NCBI GenBank assembly: GCA_903920415.1
Contig: CAIXMD010000035.1
Location: 1-9,622, forward strand
Length of the DNA stretch: 9,622 nt
Reading direction: 5' to 3'
Source of the DNA: an uncultured Desulfomonile sp.
Lineage (GTDB): Bacteria; Desulfobacterota; Desulfomonilia; Desulfomonilales; Desulfomonilaceae
In this document: positions 6,492 to 9,622 of the stretch, in pieces
Layout: the number at the start of each line of letters is the position of its first letter
Numbering within the stretch: the stretch's first letter is position 1
Program-made: the position numbers and the translations under genes
Notes under the pieces: model-generated
What the model saw: the letters and a program-made list of their open reading frames with translations, nothing else
What the model was told of the DNA's origin: nothing
Database searches by the model: none

Positions 6492-6518
6492 ATTATAATA
6501 TGTGTTAACATTTGTCAA
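6492..6518 (-). promoter_or_regulatory. Candidate sigma-70 promoter for the TlpA-like gene
   Basis: On the minus strand both consensus hexamers are perfect, TTGACA (6513-6518) and TATAAT (6492-6497), with a short 15-base spacer. The 8-base palindrome TGTTAACA sits inside the spacer and could be a repressor site. The gene starts about 40 bases downstream. Confidence 0.65.
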
Positions 6519-6567
6519 CTCTTTTTTATGCCTTACACTATTTCAGACCTTAATTGATCAACGAATC

Positions 6568-6588
6568 AAGCCGTGATATGGTCGGCTT
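6568..6588 (+). promoter_or_regulatory. Hairpin or operator upstream of rapZ
   Basis: AAGCCG (6568-6573) and CGGCTT (6583-6588) form a perfect 6-bp dyad with a 9-base loop, 60 bases before the rapZ TTG. The palindrome TTGATCAA lies just upstream (about 6554-6561). It is not followed by a T tract, so it is not a terminator reading rightward. It may be a leader hairpin or a protein-binding site in the divergent region shared with the TlpA-like gene. No strong rapZ promoter could be assigned. Confidence 0.3.
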
Positions 6589-6648
6589 AATCAACCAGAT
6601 ATTCTTGCCGAACGCATAGGCATTAATAGAGAGAGAAAAGGCAGCACT

Positions 6649-7512
6649 TTGACTAAAAAGAAAATAGTCATAGTTACAGGACTTTCGGGGTCAGGAAAAT
6701 CCACAGTTGCTCATACGCTCGAGGACATCGGGTTCTTTTGTGTGGACAACCTGCCTCTCGATTTGCTCCCCAAGCTTCTGGAACTGACCGATTCGAGAGG
6801 CGGCGAACTCACTCACTTGGCCCTGGTGATAGACTCAAGACAGAGGAGATTGTCCAACCATTACTCTGAGGTTTTAAACTCTATTGAGTCGAAAAGCGCA
6901 TCTCTTGAGATTCTATTTTTGGATTCAAGGGATGAAGTGCTTATCCGTCGATACAGCGAAACCCGTCGGCAACATCCCATGGCAGACGCTGGAAATGTGT
7001 CGGACGGCATCAACAAGGAACGCCGTGAATTGCGAGAGATCAAGGAACGGGCAGACTGGGTTATAGACACCTCCGACATGACAGTACATCAGTTGCGTGA
7101 GGAGGTCCGGAAAATTTTCCAGAGTTCCCGAAATGATGTCCTCAAGATTGTGGTCAACTCTTTTGGGTTCGGGAAGGGGCTTCCTATGGAGTCGGACCTT
7201 TTGCTGGATGTCCGCTTTCTTCCAAACCCCTACTTTCTTGATAACCTGAAAAACAAAGATGGCCGTGATCCAGAAGTGGCCGAATGGGTCTGTTCAAACG
7301 AGACGACAAAGAAGTTTCTGGAAAAACTGGAAGAATTGTTGGTTTTTCTTTTACCTCTTTACATAAAGGAAGGGAAGCAGTACCTTACTATTTCAATAGG
7401 ATGTACCGGTGGACGCCACCGCTCAGTGGTAGTGGCGGATCGTATTGCTGAATCTCTTACGCTCAAAGGGTATAAGAGTGTGGAAGTGCGGCACAGAGAG
7501 ATAGCAGCCTGA
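6649..7512 (+). CDS. rapZ: RapZ family nucleotide-binding protein
   Basis: The family was formerly called YvcJ/YhbJ. In E. coli RapZ binds the small RNAs GlmY and GlmZ and glucosamine-6-phosphate, directing RNase E to control glmS and so amino-sugar synthesis; in Bacillus it is an NTPase. The 287 residues show a Walker A GLSGSGKS (11-18), the family VDNLP (32-36), a FLDSRDEVLIRRYSETRRQHP region (90-110) and the conserved C-terminal GCTGGRHRSV (251-260). The start is a TTG at 6649 with AAGG 7 bases upstream; no ATG or GTG is available in frame nearby. It heads a plus-strand cluster of mannose-type PTS genes, as seen in many proteobacteria where rapZ adjoins PTS genes, sometimes with hprK. hprK is not directly upstream here, where the divergent thioredoxin gene lies. 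Whether a GlmZ-like RNA exists in this organism cannot be told. Confidence 0.95.
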   Translation: MTKKKIVIVTGLSGSGKSTVAHTLEDIGFFCVDNLPLDLLPKLLELTDSRGGELTHLALVIDSRQRRLSNHYSEVLNSIESKSASLEILFLDSRDEVLIRRYSETRRQHPMADAGNVSDGINKERRELREIKERADWVIDTSDMTVHQLREEVRKIFQSSRNDVLKIVVNSFGFGKGLPMESDLLLDVRFLPNPYFLDNLKNKDGRDPEVAEWVCSNETTKKFLEKLEELLVFLLPLYIKEGKQYLTISIGCTGGRHRSVVVADRIAESLTLKGYKSVEVRHREIAA

Positions 7513-7633
7513 TGCTTAAGAAAATTGGGGATTGTAGATGAGGGGGCCGTTCCAACCGAGAAGCCAGTTGAGACGGCAAGTAGTGGACACAAAGCTCTAA
7601 GTGAACCATCCACTCCTTTCTAAGGTGACTGGG

Positions 7634-7652
7634 GGCGTAGTTCTACTACGCC
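7634..7652 (+). promoter_or_regulatory. Perfect hairpin in the EIIA leader
   Basis: GGCGTAG (7634-7640), loop TTCTA and CTACGCC (7646-7652) form a 7-bp perfect stem between rapZ and the EIIA gene, about 15 bases before the AGGA ribosome-binding site. No T tract follows, so it is not an intrinsic terminator. It may mark an RNA processing site, shield the transcript from decay or bind a protein. Confidence 0.5.
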
Positions 7653-7681
7653 TGACCGCACTTTCACAGGAAAATTCAACA

Positions 7682-8119
7682 ATGATTGGAATCCTTATAT
7701 TAACTCACGGAGAGCTTGGTGCGCAGTTCATCAATACAGCTCGTCTCATCGGTTTGAATTCGGAAGAGCTTGTATTAGCTCATTCCATTGACCCTACCGA
7801 CTCCCCGGATTTACTCAGGGACGGAGTTGGGCAGTCCATTAAGAGCGTTGACCGTGGAGAAGGTGTTCTCATATTGACCGATCTTTTCGGTGGAACTCCC
7901 ACAAATCTTTCCCTGTCCTTCCTTGAGGATGGGAAAGTCGAAGTTGTGACCGGTCTCAATCTTCCCATGATAATTAAGGCTATTAACTATAGAGGTGACC
8001 ACGACCTGCGTTCGCTGGCAAAATTGGCCTCGGATGCAGGCAAGGAGAATATTTATCTCGCAGGGGAAGTCTTGAGGCAGAGGCTTGGGAGGAGAAATAA
8101 CAGTGGAAGGCCCTCTTGA
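7682..8119 (+). CDS. Mannose-family PTS EIIA component
   Basis: EIIA takes phosphate from HPr on a histidine and passes it to EIIB, in the cytoplasm. The 145-residue protein begins MIGILILTHGELG, where His9 corresponds to the phosphorylated histidine (His10 in E. coli ManX). It keeps the family's VLILTDLFGGTPTNLSLSFL and a closing region of helices. I start it at the ATG at 7682, with AGGA 10 bases upstream, because the catalytic histidine then falls at the usual position; a GTG at 7601 would add 27 residues with no family match. It is a free-standing domain, not fused to EIIB as in E. coli ManX. It lies 169 bases after rapZ and 34 before the EIIB gene. It may serve sugar uptake or regulation; the sugar cannot be deduced. 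Confidence 0.9.
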   Translation: MIGILILTHGELGAQFINTARLIGLNSEELVLAHSIDPTDSPDLLRDGVGQSIKSVDRGEGVLILTDLFGGTPTNLSLSFLEDGKVEVVTGLNLPMIIKAINYRGDHDLRSLAKLASDAGKENIYLAGEVLRQRLGRRNNSGRPS

Positions 8120-8153
8120 AAGCCGTCTTGTTCCTTCACCCAGGAGTGTGTGA

Positions 8154-8645
8154 ATGCCCATAGTGCTTGTTCGGGTGGACGACCGGCTGGTCCATGGGCA
8201 AATCCTTGAGGGCTGGCTTCCTTCGACACGCGCCCAGGAACTGGTGATTGCAAATGATACCGTAGCAAAAGATTACTTGCAAAAGATGATCATGCAGTCC
8301 GCTATTCCCTATTCTGTTGATCTTATTATAGAAAGCGTGGAAGGAGCTGTTTCGTTGCTCTTGGACCCGATGGACAATGAAGTAAGGCGAATTGTCCTTG
8401 TCGATAGCCCTAAAGATGCTCTCAGACTGATAAGAGCCGGTGTGCAGTTCACCCACTTGAACTTGGGAAACCTCAGGACGAACAACGTCACGGTATGCCT
8501 CAGCAAGACCGTCATGGTGGGAGAAGAGAGCCTTATGGATCTGAGAATGATACTGGAACAAGGAGTCCAGATCAATATACAGAGCGTACCTTTTGAGAAG
8601 CCCCTGGATTTGTTTGAAGTTCTCCGATGTTTTCCCACCACCTGA
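8154..8645 (+). CDS. Mannose/sorbose-family PTS EIIB component
   Basis: EIIB receives phosphate from EIIA on a histidine and passes it to the sugar held by EIIC-EIID. The 163-residue protein begins with the diagnostic VRVDDRLVHGQILEGW; His14 is the predicted phosphorylation site. VIANDTVAKDYLQKMIM and THLNLGNL also fit the family, and the length is normal. AGGAG sits 7 bases before the ATG. The gene is 34 bases after EIIA and about 85 before EIIC. Sugar specificity is not readable from the sequence. Confidence 0.93.
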   Translation: MPIVLVRVDDRLVHGQILEGWLPSTRAQELVIANDTVAKDYLQKMIMQSAIPYSVDLIIESVEGAVSLLLDPMDNEVRRIVLVDSPKDALRLIRAGVQFTHLNLGNLRTNNVTVCLSKTVMVGEESLMDLRMILEQGVQINIQSVPFEKPLDLFEVLRCFPTT

Positions 8646-8692
8646 CCAAGTTTCCAGTTTTTCAATACCAGGATTCCTTAAGCAAGTTGGAG

Positions 8693-8715
8693 GTATCGGG
8701 TTTCAAGCCCGATAC
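8693..8715 (+). promoter_or_regulatory. Strong hairpin just upstream of the EIIC ribosome-binding site
   Basis: GTATCGGG (8693-8700) and CCCGATAC (8708-8715) form a perfect 8-bp stem around a 7-base loop that can extend further by T-A and T-G pairs. The GGGAG ribosome-binding site of the EIIC gene starts at 8717, one base beyond the stem. There is no T tract. It could set the level of EIIC translation, stabilise a processed message or bind a protein. Confidence 0.55.
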
Positions 8716-8730
8716 TGGGAGTGGTGCGCC

Positions 8731-9432
8731 ATGATGAGAGAGGTTCTTCTTACCGGAGCCGTGGGAGGTCTGCTGTGGCTGGACAGGTTCCAGATATTTC
8801 AGGTGATGATCTCCAGGCCCATCGTAGCTGCTCCGCTTGTCGGATGGATAGTGGGAGACCTCAACTCAGGACTTGCTTCTGGCCTCATTTTTGAGATGCT
8901 CTGGCTCAGACGTCCACCTTTGGGCGGCTTCATTGGTCCGGACGTTACACTTGCTTCCATAGCCGTTTCCTCTGTCTCTGCTGCAGTTAGATCTGAGACC
9001 GGGGTAGATTTATTGCCCGTGGTCCTGATGAGTTTTCTCCTTCTTTTCCCCGTATCTTTTCTTGGGACCAGGCTGGACGTTTTACTGAGGAAGTACGTGG
9101 GTAGGATAGCCCCCCATGCTGAGAAAATACAGGCCGAGGGGGCGGACAGGGCTGTATTCATTTATTTTGGTTCAGCTCTGGCCCTGGGATACTGCTTTGC
9201 CTTCCTGTTCCTCGTTACGGTCACTCTGGGCGGCGCGCTCATTTTGACTTGGATAGTGCCTCTGATACCACCCCCTGTGATAAGAGCTGCAGGAACGGCG
9301 TTTTACCTGGTTCCACTCCTCGGCGCATTGGATCTCTTGGTAGGACTTGAACAAAGGCCTCACGCAGTTTTATTTATAATGGGGTTTTTGGTAGCACTAG
9401 GGACCAGTTTGGTCCTGTGTTTCCTAAGCTGA
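8731..9432 (+). CDS. Mannose-family PTS EIIC membrane component
   Basis: EIIC forms part of the membrane channel of a mannose-type PTS, normally together with EIID. The 233 residues are strongly hydrophobic, with several membrane helices, and hold the family segment FQVMISRPIVAAPLVGWIVG followed by DLNSGLASGLIFEMLWLRRPPLGG. The length is a little below the usual 250 or so. I start it at the ATG at 8731, with GGGAG 9 bases upstream; a longer frame from 8593 would overlap EIIB by 53 bases and adds residues unlike the family. No EIID gene follows: the next ORF, 18 bases on, is a rimI-like acetyltransferase. The protein may work with an EIID encoded elsewhere or the system may be partial. The strict family call depends on the helix pattern and the RP motif. 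Confidence 0.88.
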   Translation: MMREVLLTGAVGGLLWLDRFQIFQVMISRPIVAAPLVGWIVGDLNSGLASGLIFEMLWLRRPPLGGFIGPDVTLASIAVSSVSAAVRSETGVDLLPVVLMSFLLLFPVSFLGTRLDVLLRKYVGRIAPHAEKIQAEGADRAVFIYFGSALALGYCFAFLFLVTVTLGGALILTWIVPLIPPPVIRAAGTAFYLVPLLGALDLLVGLEQRPHAVLFIMGFLVALGTSLVLCFLS

Positions 9433-9450
9433 GATCCCCACGGTGATGTT

Positions 9451-9622
9451 ATGGAGAAGTGCTGCGGTCTTCAAACAAGAGTTATGCAGCCTGCAGATCT
9501 CGATCAGGTCATGGCCATTGAAAGGGGATCTTACGGGACTCCGTGGTCTCGGAACATGTTTCTGGACGAACTGTCCAATAAGAGCGCCCATCAACTCGTT
9601 TTCAATGGGGAAAACCGAATAA
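9451..9622 (+). CDS. rimI: RimI-like GNAT acetyltransferase, N-terminal part
   Basis: The frame is open from an ATG at 9451 to the right edge, giving 57 residues, and is therefore partial. It matches the start of ribosomal-protein N-acetyltransferases: TRVMQPADLDQVMAIERGSY, then TPWSRNMFLDELSN. RimI acetylates the N-terminal alanine of ribosomal protein S18 using acetyl-CoA. The acetyl-CoA-binding part lies beyond the window, so related GNAT enzymes are not excluded. GGTGA lies 4 bases before the ATG. The gene is 18 bases after EIIC and is probably cotranscribed with the PTS genes. Confidence 0.78.
   Translation, partial: MEKCCGLQTRVMQPADLDQVMAIERGSYGTPWSRNMFLDELSNKSAHQLVFNGENRI

Noticed and set aside
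7601..7681. N-terminal extension of EIIA from a GTG
   Set aside because: It would add 27 residues before the conserved MIGILILTHG start and includes the leader hairpin.
8593..8730. N-terminal extension of EIIC
   Set aside because: It overlaps EIIB and encodes residues unlike the family; the ATG at 8731 has a ribosome-binding site.

Overview
The window looks like a stretch of chromosome from a Gram-negative bacterium, most likely a deltaproteobacterium (Desulfobacterota). This is inferred from three things: a mannose-type PTS directly behind rapZ, the tRNA-Val / thrS / infC block, and a secreted TlpA-like thioredoxin. I cannot name the species. Most genes are ordinary core genes. The more accessory-looking part is the left end.

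Left part (1-2464, all on the minus strand, read right to left). A 505-residue six-helix membrane protein of unknown function comes first. Its stop overlaps the start of a small 63-residue four-cysteine ORF. About 110 bases on is a secreted protein with a signal peptide, a Pro/Glu-rich linker and the start of a PA14-like domain, which runs off the left edge. These three may form one transcription unit acting at the cell envelope.

Middle part (2465-5603, minus strand). tRNA-Val(GAC), thrS and infC form a translation block. Both thrS and infC are preceded by a short ORF whose stop overlaps the gene start as ATGA, which suggests translational coupling. The usual rpmI-rplT pair does not follow infC. 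In its place is a 434-base spacer crowded with inverted repeats and three copies of CGGTATCA. A TlpA-like thioredoxin gene (5791-6453, minus) lies upstream of the tRNA.

Right part (6649-9622, plus strand). rapZ starts at a TTG and diverges from the TlpA-like gene. It is followed by the mannose-family PTS proteins EIIA, EIIB and EIIC, then directly by the start of a rimI-like acetyltransferase. EIID is not present where it would be expected. Strong hairpins sit just upstream of the EIIA and EIIC ribosome-binding sites. RapZ links cell-wall amino-sugar control and PTS signalling in other bacteria, so this cluster may be partly or wholly regulatory; that is inference.

I found no insertion sequence, CRISPR array, prophage gene or clearly new multi-gene system. 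The best leads are the overlapping short ORFs, the dyad-rich spacer, the hairpins in the PTS operon and the uncharacterised envelope gene trio.
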